Below are positions 35,539 through 45,828 of a DNA stretch of 64,000 bases, one piece after another. The stretch is from NCBI GenBank assembly GCA_965112735.1, contig OZ218950.1, positions 5,084,001 to 5,148,000 on the forward strand, in the 5' to 3' direction. The notes below the pieces were generated by a model. That model had not been told where the DNA came from. It ran no database searches and was given only the letters and a program-made list of their open reading frames with translations. Within the stretch, counting starts at the first letter, position 1. The number at the start of each line of letters is the position of its first letter. Source of the stretch: Phaeosaccion multiseriatum (taxonomy: Eukaryota > Ochrophyta, other classes). The translations under genes and the position numbers were made by a program.

Positions 35539-36537
35539 ATGCGCAGCGGAGCCTTGTCGCTGTTATTGGTATTATTGGTGGCGGGCGGGGCTGTGGCTCC
35601 TGCGGCCGGCTTCGCGACGGGCTTTTGCGCTCCAGCGCCACGAAGTGCACTGCATGACAGGTCCTCCAGGACCTCCAACACCAGAGGAAGCGGTAGGGGT
35701 TTGTGGAGGCCCAGTCCCGGAGAAGGCGCCCCTACACTTGCAGCTGCGAAGGGGTTTGCTTCCTCGCCCGCTAGTGGTGGTGGGAGCGGGGGCAGCAGCA
35801 GTGGCAGCAGTGGCAGTAACACAGTCGAGAAGGCCGCGCCACCAGCTGGAGATTCTCTTGCACCTCCGCCCCAACCACTGACCTTGCTGGGTGTAGGCGA
35901 GGCGAAACAGGAACTCTTCAAGCTCATCATGAAAATGTCACAGGCGGGCAAGGGAAGTCCATCGCACGGGGAAGACAGAGAGAGAGTGGGGTATCTGATC
36001 CGCTGCCTGGAGCTCGGCTTCGAGCCGATCCACACACTCGACTTTCTGAATCTCGCCATTGCTGGCAAGTGGCACTTCCTCTTCTCTACCACTCGCATGG
36101 GCGCCTCCGACGCCCGGCTGCGAGTGATGGACTTTGTGCAGAACATTGTGCCCTGTGATGAGCAGGAGGGGGCTGAAGCAGCGGCAGCGGGCACGGGCAA
36201 GGCGACCGTGACGCTAGACTGGGACCTTCCACGCGAGGAGCGCGTGTATGGCACGTTCAACGTTGTGACCTCGTACACTGTGAACGAGAGAGGCCACGCC
36301 GTGCTCGGGCTGGATAAGCACAGCATCGAGACGAAGGACGAAGACCCGAAGGACGTGAGTCTTTTAGTCGGGCTGCTGCACAATGCCATGCCGCCGGAGA
36401 TGTTCGATCCGAGCGGCTGCATTCAGGAGACGACCTTTGTCGATGGGGATGTTCGAGTCACCAAGCAACACGTTGGCAAGTACACCGGGGCGAGGCACAT
36501 CTTTGTGCGAGATCCCTCCATTCTCTCCTCAGAGTAA
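35539..36537 (+). CDS. Plastid lipid-associated protein / fibrillin (PAP domain)
   Basis: Intronless frame of 332 residues. It starts MRSGALSLLLVLLVAGGAVA, a signal peptide, then PAAG followed by FATGFCAPAPRSA. Phe at the predicted cleavage site (ASAFAP-type) plus a Ser/Arg-rich stretch is the bipartite leader that carries proteins through the extra membranes of complex red plastids. A Gly/Ser linker follows. The PAP/fibrillin domain starts around residue 113 (LTLLGVGEAKQELFKL) and includes LAIAGKWHFLFSTTR, KATVTLDWDLP, and ends with FVDGDVRVTKQHVGKY. Role by family: binds lipids or quinones at plastoglobules and thylakoids. Start fixed by the only ATG that exposes the signal peptide. Confidence 0.85.
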   Translation: MRSGALSLLLVLLVAGGAVAPAAGFATGFCAPAPRSALHDRSSRTSNTRGSGRGLWRPSPGEGAPTLAAAKGFASSPASGGGSGGSSSGSSGSNTVEKAAPPAGDSLAPPPQPLTLLGVGEAKQELFKLIMKMSQAGKGSPSHGEDRERVGYLIRCLELGFEPIHTLDFLNLAIAGKWHFLFSTTRMGASDARLRVMDFVQNIVPCDEQEGAEAAAAGTGKATVTLDWDLPREERVYGTFNVVTSYTVNERGHAVLGLDKHSIETKDEDPKDVSLLVGLLHNAMPPEMFDPSGCIQETTFVDGDVRVTKQHVGKYTGARHIFVRDPSILSSE

Positions 36538-37278
36538 AGAATCAGAGAAGGAAGGAGAGCCGCGGTGCCTGAGAGGGCGGCACAGAGAGGCACCATGCAG
36601 TCAGCGAGGGAAGGCAGAGGCGGCCGAACGGCTTGTTGAACTCAGCACGACTCGCTTTTGGAGGCCAAGAGGAGTCTTCCCTTCCTCCTCCTCTTCCTCG
36701 TCGCACCGGCATACCTCGGTGCGTTGCTCTACCTCCCGCAGAGAGTGTACGTTTCGCCGCCACTGGTCTACAGGAAGCAGCACCACAGCCACGAGGAGGG
36801 GTGTTGCGAGACTGGATGCTTCACTCTTCGTGAGGGAGGCTTCTCACTGGTCCTTGGCAGCTATCGGCAGCGTCAGTGTCAGAGTAAGGGGCTGGACTCG
36901 CCGAGGCCTGTCGCCTGGCAGGGCAGGGCAGGGCAGGGCAGGGCAGGGCAGGGCAGCGCAGAAATGAGACCCGGCCTCCTCGAGCCCCCGAGTCCGACGC
37001 TCATCGGGAGCGCAGCGCCATCTCATAGCAAGGCGGAGGAAGAGCAGCCACGAGAAGGTCAGCTCCAACGTACCAACGTACAGGCACGGGCACGAGGTCG
37101 AAAGCCTTGCCGAAAGGGACGAGCGGCACTCAGCAGCTCACGATCCGCCTTACTGGGCGGGGGGGAAAGAAAGCGCACGACGCCGCTCTGGGTGCATCAC
37201 GCTGTTTGATTACGCAGGCATCTATTGAAGTGGTACAGGAAAACACCCTACTAATACATATGGTCTATGGTCTACGGA
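36538..37278. other. Convergent intergenic region with GGGCA repeat
   Basis: Lies between the fibrillin and ISY1 stop codons. Holds a short GGGCA pentamer array (about 36918-36956). Open frames here have no recognisable motif. Confidence 0.55.
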
Positions 37279-37858
37279 CTACTCCCCCCCGCCGCTGTCT
37301 CCGCCCATGATCTTGGCCAGCAGCGCTGCCTTCTTCTTGGCCAAGATGGCCGCGCTGATGTCCTCTTGCCTGGGCAGCGGCACGTGGCTCTTGACCTCGG
37401 CATTGTCCAGCGCACCCCCTACGCTCACGCCCGACTCCTTGCTCCCCACCAGTGCGTCCACTGCCTCTGTTACATCCCCCATAGCCTCCGCCTTTTCTCC
37501 CATGTACTCCAACGACAGGCCTTGTTTGGCGCGTTGCTCTCGCCAGCTGTCCTTGGCTTCTGCTATCAGATACTCCTCCCGCTCCGCCTCCTTGGGCTCC
37601 AGCAGCCCGTCCTCGTCGTCCCGGTACCCGTAGTAGTCCGGTGTGATTCCCTGGTACATGTCCCCTCTTGTCCGTCGTGGCGCCTCGGCCTCTGACTTTT
37701 GGAACAGCTCCCTCACCCCTGGTAAGTCTCTTGCTGCTCCAAAGTACTTGTAGCCGCCCCCCCCTCTTAGTTCTCGGCCATCTGAGGCATCACACAATGG
37801 CGAGGCGAGGGGATAAGAGTCGAACGGCAGCAGGAAGGGGTCGACTTCTTGTTTGAAA

Positions 37859-37898
<40 letters not shown>

Positions 37899-38523
37899 GG
37901 TGTGTAGGGCACGTTTCCGCCGTTCATTGACATCCCCAAGCCACAACGTTCCTTCCCTCCACTCTCGCTCACCTGCATCATACGACTTGGCCTTTCCCGC
38001 CGCATAGTTGGGGCCTCCTAACTCTACAATCCGCTTTTCCCAGTGCCCCCTTTCCCTAATAAGCTTATTGATTTGATCGTTCAAGTCCCGGATCTTGTGC
38101 TCTCCAGCACCGGCTGGGAGGGGCGGGGTTAAGCATAGAGCATCCAGTACAGGAGGATAAGAGCGACGAACAGGAGCAGGAGCGGGGGGGGGGCTAGGCA
38201 GCAGCATAGAAGGAAGTAGTCTTCCCAAGGCCAACCAATTTGGCGAGACCTTCGAGCGGAACGTGATCGATTGTCCAAGGGCCCAGTCAAGAAAATCAAT
38301 TGCGTGCGGTCTCCTCAATCTCCCACGCACCGTTCTGAATGTCTCCCATGAGCTTTGTAGTTTCCCTCAAGATGTCCCTCCTCCATTTCTCAGCGGCCTG
38401 CAGATTGTCGCAGTCGGAGGCAAGGAAGGGCCTCCGGCCTTGGTCGCCCCCCTTGGCGATGTTCTCCTTCATCGTCACCCACTTGTTCATCATACCATGC
38501 GACTTCTCCTCATTTCGAGCCAT
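37279..38523 (-). CDS. ISY1: Pre-mRNA-splicing factor ISY1
   Basis: Exons on the minus strand: 38331-38523, 37973-38113 and 37279-37781, predicting 278 residues (human about 285). Starts [15 protein letters not shown]. Motifs in order: [20 protein letters not shown], then [58 protein letters not shown], and the C-terminal [20 protein letters not shown]. All are diagnostic of ISY1, a component of the activated and catalytic (NTC-associated) spliceosome. A CAG/CTG run (about 37861-37897) lies inside the second intron, close after the exon-2 donor. Short isoform ends GGDSGGGE rather than the longer animal tail. Confidence 0.93.
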
Positions 38524-39086
38524 GGTAGCCGCCTGGGCAAGCCTCCTGCTGCTGAAGGCACGCTGTTGTCTAGCTGAGTAGATGTGGGAGCAAAGGCAAA
38601 AGGGGTGTGCCGTAGAGTAAGTCACTAAACGTGAGTTTGCCCTTGCTCATCCCGGGGGGGCCAATTCGCTCCACAAACAAGCCCAGGACGGGAGCGCCAA
38701 AACAAACCAACAGCAGGAGTGAGCAGAGCGAGGACGACTCGTGTATACCTTTCCCATTCTACATAGAGGGGCCAACAAAGCTACCGAAATACGACGGAAA
38801 AATAGGCCAAACGGGATGAAAAGTCGACTGGCATAGCTCCCGATACCCCACCCCATGGCCTATCGCTCCCAGCCTTGGCCAGCACGCGGGAGGAGACGGA
38901 GAGGAGGAAGGAGGGGGAAAGAGAGTAGCAACGTGTCTGCACTGCTGCTGCTTCAGAAAGGACCTTTTTTGGGAAGAAGGTGCGCGAGATTGGAGGATCG
39001 TGAGGCAGCAGAGGAGGGGGCTGAGGGCTACTGGTGGGACGCAACTCTGCCTTCTAGCGGTAGGAGGGAGGAGGAGCTAAGCAGCC
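38524..39086. promoter_or_regulatory. Divergent intergenic region, ISY1 / SNF4
   Basis: This 563-base gap separates two head-to-head genes. No further gene is supported; the promoters and 5' UTRs of both are expected here. Confidence 0.4.
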
Positions 39087-39314
39087 ATGCAGCCGCAGCA
39101 GCCACCGCCGGCGCAGCATGGGCAACAGCCGCAGCAGCAGCCGCAGCAGCAGCAACCACAGCAGCAAGGGCCACAACATGCCGTGCTTCCAGGGAGTAGA
39201 CCCGAACCAACACATCCGCAGCAGCAGCAGCAGCAGCAGCAGCAAGCCGCGGAGCACATGCAGCAGCAGGAAGTTCACCGACAGTATCAGCAGCAGCAGC
39301 AGCAGCGAGAGCTT

Positions 39315-39345
<31 letters not shown>

Positions 39346-39421
39346 TGCAGCAACGCCAACAGCAACAACTTCATGAGCAGCACCTGCAGCAACAGCAGTT
39401 CCAACAACAACAACAACAACA

Positions 39422-39452
<31 letters not shown>

Positions 39453-40993
39453 CAGCAACAGAGAAATCACCTCCAACCCAATCAGCAGCAGCAGCCGCCG
39501 CAGCCGCAGCAGCACCAGCAGCAGCCTCATGAACAATCGCAGCAACACCAACAACCACTACCACAACCACAATTGCACACATCAGCAGCCCTGCAGCCAC
39601 CACCGCACACAGCGCTCTTGAATGAGAAGGAAGTCGTGCAAAGGGAAGGGCGGGCATTGATAGGAAAGTTTTTGAAAGCGCACGTCTGTTATGATGTCCT
39701 CAAGCACAGCGGGAAGGTTGTGGTTTTCGACTCGAGCATACCCATTCAGCTTGCATTTTATGCATTAGTCGAACATGGTAAGTAGTGACTGCATGGTGGT
39801 ACGGGGGGGGTTGTTGTTTCCCTGCCTTGTGGCGCCTCTCTGGTCTTTGCTGCCACAATTTTTTTTTTTGTTTTCACTACAGTACAACTAACACACAATA
39901 ACGACAATGTGCCCCTCTCGCCCCACCCAATCAGATATGCCAGCAGCGCCTCTGTGGGACTCGTCCCAGCGCAAGTTTGTGGGACTCATGACAGTCACAG
40001 ACTTTATTGATATTCTGCGCCACTACTCGCACCGGGGAGTTCCAGTGGAGCAGCTGGCAGCCAAGAGCATATCAGAGGTGCTGTCGGAGCCGGAGGGGGA
40101 GAGGCTGCACCAGAAAGAGTTTGTGCATATAGACGCCGAGGACACGCTGGACTTTGCATGTAGTCTCTTCAAGAACAGGCGCATCAAGTTTTTGCCAATC
40201 ACGGTGCCCAAGGAGACGGGCGTGCTGGCGCTCATTTCACACGTAGAGATTTTAGAGTTCCTCGTGAGCACTTTCCGAGAGCAGAGGAGACTGTTCGACG
40301 ACCCCATATCGGAGCTCAATATCGGGTGAGTGAGTGAGTGAGTGAGTGAGTGAGTGAGTGAGTGCATGAGTGGTGATGGATGAGGGGGGAGAGAGGGGGC
40401 GTGCGGTGTCGCAAATGACAAAAGCAATGGACAAACAAGTGTAGGTAGGGGAGTGTGGTGTTCCCCGCATCTTTCCCCTTCTTACGCGCGATACTGTCCG
40501 TCCCTCTCTCCCGTGGCTGGCCTCTCACCCCGCTGTCCCTGGGCCCGTCGTCACATTGCATCGCGCCGTATCCATTCCCTCCTTCCCCAGGCACTTGAGC
40601 GACAATGTGGTGACTGTGCAGCAGCACGCCCGGCTGATGGAGGTGCTGGATCTGCTGGAACTGCACGGTATCGGTGCGGTGCCCATTGTGGACGAGAACG
40701 GCCGAGTCACCAACATCTACAGCCGCAGCGACATCACCTTCCTGGCCACGGCTTCGGACCCAGACAGCGTACTCAAGAACCTGGACTGCAAACTGAGTGA
40801 CATTCTCGCGCAGCCGGGCAACCAGGGCCTGCGGGACACGCTCATCACGTGCGCTCCCTCGGACACGCTGCAGATGATCTTTGAAAAGTTTGCGGAGTGC
40901 AAGTTCAAGAGGATCGTTGTGGTGGACGGGGAGTTCCGCTGCAAAGGCTTAATCTCGGTGTCCGACTTGCTGGCGTACTTTCTGCCGGCGTAG
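39087..40993 (+). CDS. SNF4: AMPK gamma / SNF4-type CBS-domain regulatory subunit
   Basis: Exons: 39087-39777, 39935-40325 and 40591-40993, predicting 494 residues. Residues 1-170 are dominated by Gln, from CAG/CAA triplets. Then four CBS modules. The first starts FLKAHVCYDVLKHSGKVVVF and continues as KFVGLMTVTDFIDILRHY. The second is VHIDAEDTLDFACSLFKNRR with LISHVEILEFLV. The third is VVTVQQHARLMEVLDLLELH with IYSRSDITFL. The fourth is LITCAPSDTLQMIFEKFAEC with GLISVSDLLAYFLP. This is the order and spacing of SNF4/AMPK gamma, the adenine-nucleotide-sensing subunit of SNF1-related kinase. Intron 2 begins with a GTGA repeat grown from its donor. The poly-Gln head is an unusual addition. Confidence 0.9.
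39205..39465 (+). repeat. CAG/CAA triplet tracts encoding poly-Gln
   Basis: Runs of CAG with interspersed CAA fall in the SNF4 coding frame as Gln. Some are pure CAG (for example around 39220-39242), others are CAA-interrupted, as in animal polyglutamine genes. Confidence 0.85.
40326..40363 (+). repeat. (GTGA)n expansion at a splice donor
   Basis: SNF4 intron 2 opens with about nine GTGA units continuous with its gtgagt donor. Confidence 0.9.
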
Positions 40994-41507
40994 CGAATAA
41001 TTTCATCTTTCCTCCTGGGGTATACAACCTTGTATCCGCTGACATATTATTACGGTTTCATTTGGCGGTTTCCCTCGTGGCCTCCTCTCAGCCAAACCCC
41101 CGCCTCACTGGAGGAGAGACTCCCCTAAATTCTCTTTAACTCTTCCTCAACTCTTCTCCTCAGTACTCCCTTCGCAATTGACCTATTGACCTGGAATCGT
41201 AAGCGAGGGCGCCACGAACGCCTGTGAGAGAGGGCCTCAGTCCCCGCTCGTCACTTACCTGACTCCCTTCGAAGGAGGGGAACGCCCAGGTAGGGAGCGC
41301 GGTACACCTCCATTCCATCGAAACGTATTGAAACGAGGACCGGGTGACGGCAGTGTCTTCGGGGGGAGGCCTATGCTTTTGCGTGTTGCCTCCCCCCACC
41401 CCCCTCGATGCGTGTGCTCTTCTCTACCCTTCTATCCCCTTTTCTCTCCTTTCACCCAACTCATTTACCCCTTTTCATGTCTTCCACAACAGCCTGAGGG
41501 GACGAGC
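40994..41507. other. Intergenic region or unresolved 5' exon
   Basis: Lies between SNF4 and the type I membrane protein. A frame from an ATG at 41373 runs without stop into the next gene. The acceptor-like cttccacaacag at 41481-41492 suggests that part is an intron. A missing upstream exon with a signal peptide is expected here or further upstream, but I cannot place it. Confidence 0.4.
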
Positions 41508-42640
41508 ATGGCGGAGAAGCAGCAGTCAGGCCACGCAGCGCTGCGAGGTCTGGCCGAAGAAGCCTCAGTGCCGTCCACTGAACTCATTCGCCCCTGCCAA
41601 CCTGAAGACGCTGTTCTATTGCGCTTTAATGCACCCGCAGAGTGCAGTGATGAGGTGAGTAAGCTTCCCCCCTACGTGGTGTTGAATTCAGCCATCACGA
41701 CGGAGGAGCACCACTTAAAGCTTGTGCATTGATCTCTCTCTCCGCTCCTTTTTCCTTCCTCAGTTGTACATGTACTTCGGTGAGGCAGCGGCGGATGGAA
41801 CCTGCGCAGGCGCACAAATGAACCTGGCGGGCTTCTGGGCAGGCTATCCGGGCTACGAGCTTCTCTTCCAAGACGGTGGCTACCCCGAAGTGTTTATCGA
41901 GGGCACAGACACCGGCAGAGCTTGCGGAAATGCGGAGCTCGATCTCACTACTGCAGGAGTGACTAGTGAAACGGCAGCGGGCAAGGCATACTGCTCCTAC
42001 TCTGTGTATAAGACGTTTGCGGATGAAGAGCACACTTCGGTGACGGCTTTTGACACGCACCTCACTGACCTGCAGAGCGCCACTCTCTTCGACAACCTGG
42101 AGCCCTCCTGTGCCGTCCCGGTTGTAAGGGAGGCTCCCAAGGGGGCGGCGACTAGCGGAGGCAGCCGGGGAGACGGGAGCAGCGGGGGCAGCGGGGGCTC
42201 TGGCGGGGGAGCCAGCTCTGCTGAGATGGCCTTTGGCTTGGCGGGAGTCACGGCCTTGGTAGCAGGGGTGGTAGGCGCCATTGTAGCGGTCAAGAGACGC
42301 CGCAGGCGGACCGAAAGCGAGCACCGATACGAGGCGCCCATCGAGGATGACGACTTCTTTGACAACCCGACCGGCGAAGTAGGGGGGGGAGAGCCCAGCC
42401 CAAGCACGTGAGTGTCGGTTTTTTCCCCGGTTGAGAGAGTAAAGTGTTGCTACCCTGTCCGTGAAGAAGGAACCAACTAACCACCCAATCCTCAAAATCT
42501 CTTCTCGAAACAGGTGGGGTGGAGACGGGCGTCCCGACTGGGAAGACGGCTCAGACAAGAAGGACTTTAGGGCCTCTGTGAGCAGCCAGAAGGCGAGGAT
42601 TCTGCAGGGGGCGGGAGGCTTCGAGGAGGCCACCATCTAA
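41508..42640 (+). CDS. Unknown type I membrane protein
   Basis: Exons: 41508-41654 (start uncertain), 41764-42407 and 42514-42640, predicting 305 residues from the conservative ATG. The region before the membrane has Cys-containing beta-like sequence: LIRPCQPEDAVLLRFNAPAE, LYMYFGEAAADGTCAGAQMN, RACGNAELDL and AYCSYSVYKTF. A Gly/Ser linker follows, then one transmembrane helix MAFGLAGVTALVAGVVGAIV bounded by KRRRRR. The acidic cytosolic tail has EDDDFFDNPTGE and WGGDGRPDWEDGSD. By the positive-inside rule the N-terminal part faces outside or the lumen, which requires a signal peptide that is not in the current first exon. I do not recognise the family. Possibly a small surface or vesicle receptor. 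Confidence 0.65.
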
Positions 42641-43180
42641 GGACTAGGTTTGCCCCAAAGCCGATGAACGGGGCTCTACCACATAAAAATGCCCACTCTC
42701 TTCGCCTTTGCCATGCTATAGGCTGCCTTCTTGAAGGGGTCTTTTGTGATGAGAACAAGGCAGGGTTTCGGGGGGCGCGAAAAAGGACGGAGGATTGACC
42801 AAAGAGAGATAAGAGAGCGTAAGCTACAGGATAAGAGAATGTAAAGTGAGTAAGTATATATTTATGAACAATGAGCTCAGGCTCTCGTCTTTTCCATACC
42901 CGCTATCCCATGGGATGCAAAAGCACCTTCACAACGCCCTCTTTGCAGAAAGACGCAGTCGGGCCCCGACAAGCTTCCCAAACTCAAAATTGGAAGCTGG
43001 AAGTTGGGGTCATCTTTCGCACATGTCGAGGTCGACTCTACACAACTCCACACAGGTCTGCGCCAGCTGGAGAAGCTGGCCGATTGGCGCCGAAGGCCGG
43101 AAGCAGAAGCACCGAATACAGTTCTGTTCCAGTCAGCAGCCCTCTGTTTCAGCCTCTTTTCGGATCGGAATAGGAACAGT
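42641..43180. other. Convergent intergenic region
   Basis: 540 bases between two convergent stop codons. No repeat array or supported gene seen; a short AT-rich patch lies near 42840-42870. Confidence 0.5.
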
Positions 43181-44313
43181 TCAGAACAACATAGATGCAG
43201 CATTTTCCCCCGCGAGTCCGCCGATGAAGCTGCCAAAGCCGGGCAGTATCATCGTACCAGCGCCGTACCCAGCGATGAAGAACACGTACTGCAACATGTA
43301 CGCCTTGAGGTAGCTCCCCGTCCCCTCCAGGAAGGGCTTCGGGCGCTGCAAAAAACAAGTCGCAACAACAACAACAAACAACAACATCAACATCCTCAAC
43401 AACAACAACAAGCAAGACAACAAGTTCAGAGAACTTCCATCCAGCGCCCCCCCTCCCCTCTTGGTGTAACTAACCTTTCCCAGGGCTTTTCCATATCTCC
43501 GCTGCCTCTCATACACGAACCACCTGCGCAGCAACAGTGCCTCGTCATAGAGGAAGTTTGCGACGAAGCCCAGTCCCGCCGAGTACGCGGCTGTCCGGCA
43601 CACCTTGTAGGCCGCCTGGTACGGACCCACCCGAAGTGCCTTGCGCTTCACAGACTTCCAAACGTCCTGTGCACCCGAGGAAGGGAGCGAGGTTGGTGGG
43701 TGGTTGGTTGAGACAAAGGAGGGGACCAAGGACAGCAGCGCGACAACATCCCACCTTTGTCAAGCGGTCCGCCATCCGGGGTGTCAAGTGTTGGATGCAC
43801 AGCTCCTCTAGACAGCGCAAGATGGTGGTGACCCCCATGATGCGAAGAAAGGCCCTGCAGAAGTTGGAGGGCCAGCCCTCCATGGCGTCCTTGAAGTCGT
43901 CCCAGCTTATCAGCGGCCATTCGTCGTCGTCATCGTCGAGATAATTGTGGTCCTCGTTTTGCAGGCGGTTCAGCTCCTCTGCAGACCACTGTGGGAGAAG
44001 GACATGAGGCATGTTACTGCTTTGGGGAATATGCGCCTCCACCCTCTCTTCATTTCCTCACCTTGGTGAAGGGCTCTTGGGATGCCATGAGCGACGCTTT
44101 CACTACGATGGAAATCAGATTTTTGGGGTGCGTGTGGGCGTAGAAGGGCTTCTTGTCCGCCAGGTACATACGCTTCGGCCCCAAGGATACTCTGTGGCAA
44201 CCATACAACAACGTCAAACCAAAAGAGCAGCACAATGCCGAAATTTTGTGGGCCCACGTCGCTCACCTTCGTGCCACAGACAGAGCCAAGATCCGGCCGC
44301 TTGTTGAGGGCAT
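43181..44313 (-). CDS. Unknown protein with C-terminal membrane segments
   Basis: Exons on the minus strand: 44267-44313, 44062-44191, 43755-43988, 43475-43666 and 43181-43345, all in phase, predicting 255 residues. The start is tentative (MPSTSGRILALSVARR). Mid-protein has a Trp-rich segment, DEWPLISWDDFKDAMEGWPS, then AFLRIMGVTTILRCLEELC. Next is a basic patch WKSVKRKALRVG and AAYSAGLGFVANFLYDEALL. The C terminus is hydrophobic and Gly-rich: AYMLQYVFFIAGYGAGTMIL followed by PGFGSFIGGLAGENAA. The exon-4 intron uses a GTTAGT donor. No family recognised. The Gly-rich membrane end resembles organelle membrane proteins but that is only an impression. Head-to-head with the next gene, with ATGs only 23 bases apart. 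Confidence 0.65.
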
Positions 44314-44336
44314 CGCCCAGGCTTCACCTTCGACCG

Positions 44337-45828
44337 ATGGCTTCCCATTGCTGTAGGCTGCATGGGGTGCTCCAGTCAGACAAATGTGCGCAGAATATCC
44401 CGATAGGTTCTGTCGCTGGCGCCGCTGCTTCTGCTTCTGCTGCAGCTGCTGTTGGTGCTGCTGCTGCTGCCTCTGCCTCCCCCACGGAGGGGGAGTTCCT
44501 TCCGCAAATACGCCTCGCCGATGGCACCGTGAGCTGTCTGGACGACACGACTGGTAATCGGCGCTCACCCACATCGTGCTCTTATCCATATCGCTCCTCT
44601 ACCCACATCGTTGCTCGCCCAATTGTGAGTAGTCATTGGAATCCAAGAGTGGGCGCGGTGAGCGAGGGAAATCGTGGACCAAAAAAAAACCCCAGATGGG
44701 TAGCGATGGGGAGACGCGAAGCAGTAGCAGCAGTGGGAAGAAGAAGAGTGAGTAAGGAAGGTCCCGCTCTCCTCGCCCTCCCCCTTCGTATTCCTTGCTC
44801 ATCGCTCTCCCGCTTCTCTCTCTCTCTCTGCGTGTGTCTCTCTGTACCTCTCTCTGTGCCTCTCTCTCTCTCTCTCTCTCTCTGCGTGTCTCTCTCTCTC
44901 TCGTCCCGTCTCGCGCTTATCCTATTCTTCCTTCCTCGCCCCTCCCCCAATCACGGTACCTCTCGCGCGCTCTCTCTTTTTTTGTCTTCCCTCTCTCTCT
45001 GTCTCTCTCTCTCTGTTTGTGTTCTCGCTCTCGCTCTCTGTGTATCCATCTCTCTTCCCTCTCTCTCGCTCTGTGTGTGCTTGTCGCTCTCTTCTCTCTC
45101 TCTCCCCTCTCGCTCTCATCCCATACTTCATTCGTCGGCCCTCCCGCAATGATGGTACTTGTTTCTCGCCTCCCCTCTTTCTGCAGAGCGGGGGCGAGAT
45201 GAGCGCAGCAGCCCAAGTCACGCGGGGAAGCACGATGGAGGAGGCAGCACCAGCACCAGCAGAGAGGACGAAGGGGCCAGGGCAAGAAGTCCTAGTCGCA
45301 GTCGAAAAGAGGTGAAAAAGAGGAAGCACAAGCATAGCAAGGACGATGGGGAGCGGAAGAAGGAAGGAAAGGAGAGGAAGCGAAAGGAGGAAAAGCGGGA
45401 AAAGACCAAGAAAAACAAAAGTCACCGGAAAAAGAAGAGCAGCAGCAGCAAGAAAAGCAAGAAGGTGCGTCTCACGAGAGGGTGTTAAAGATGGTGCGAC
45501 GATATGCTGCGATTGGCCCCTTCTTTTCCTTGGTGCTGCTGCCGCTGTTGCTTGTGCGAAAAGAACTCTGTTGCTGCCTGCCTGTGATACCCTTTGACTC
45601 AAGATGCGCTGTTCCCCTTATCTCCTCTCGCAGAGCCGCAAGCACGAGGACAGTAGCAGTGACAGTGACAGCGAAAGTAGCAGCGATGGGGATAGCAGTG
45701 GAAGTGACGAGGTAGTGAAGCGCTCTGTCATCACAGGCAAGAAGATCAAGATGAAGCTGGACAAGACCAGAGACGACGTCGCGGCAGAGAGGGGCAGGAG
45801 AGAGTTGCTCGCCTTTCTCAACTCCTGA
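44337..45828 (+). CDS. Lys/Ser-rich, probably nuclear protein, unknown
   Basis: Exons: 44337-44624, 45189-45464 and 45634-45828, predicting 252 residues. N-terminal MASHCCRLHGVLQSDKCAQN followed by an Ala-rich stretch. Exon 2 is SR/K-rich (ARARSPSRSRKEVKKRKHKH, then Lys/Glu-rich sequence), typical of splicing-associated or nucleolar proteins. Exon 3 has phospho-acceptor-rich SSSDSDSESSSDGDSSGSDE and a compact end, VVKRSVITGKKIKMKLDKTR then RGRRELLAFLNS. That C-terminal block looks like a conserved short motif (helix after a basic strand), though I cannot name the family. Intron 1 is a long TC-rich tract. The first exon's ATG almost abuts the divergent neighbour's ATG, so one of the two starts is probably wrong. 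Confidence 0.6.
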
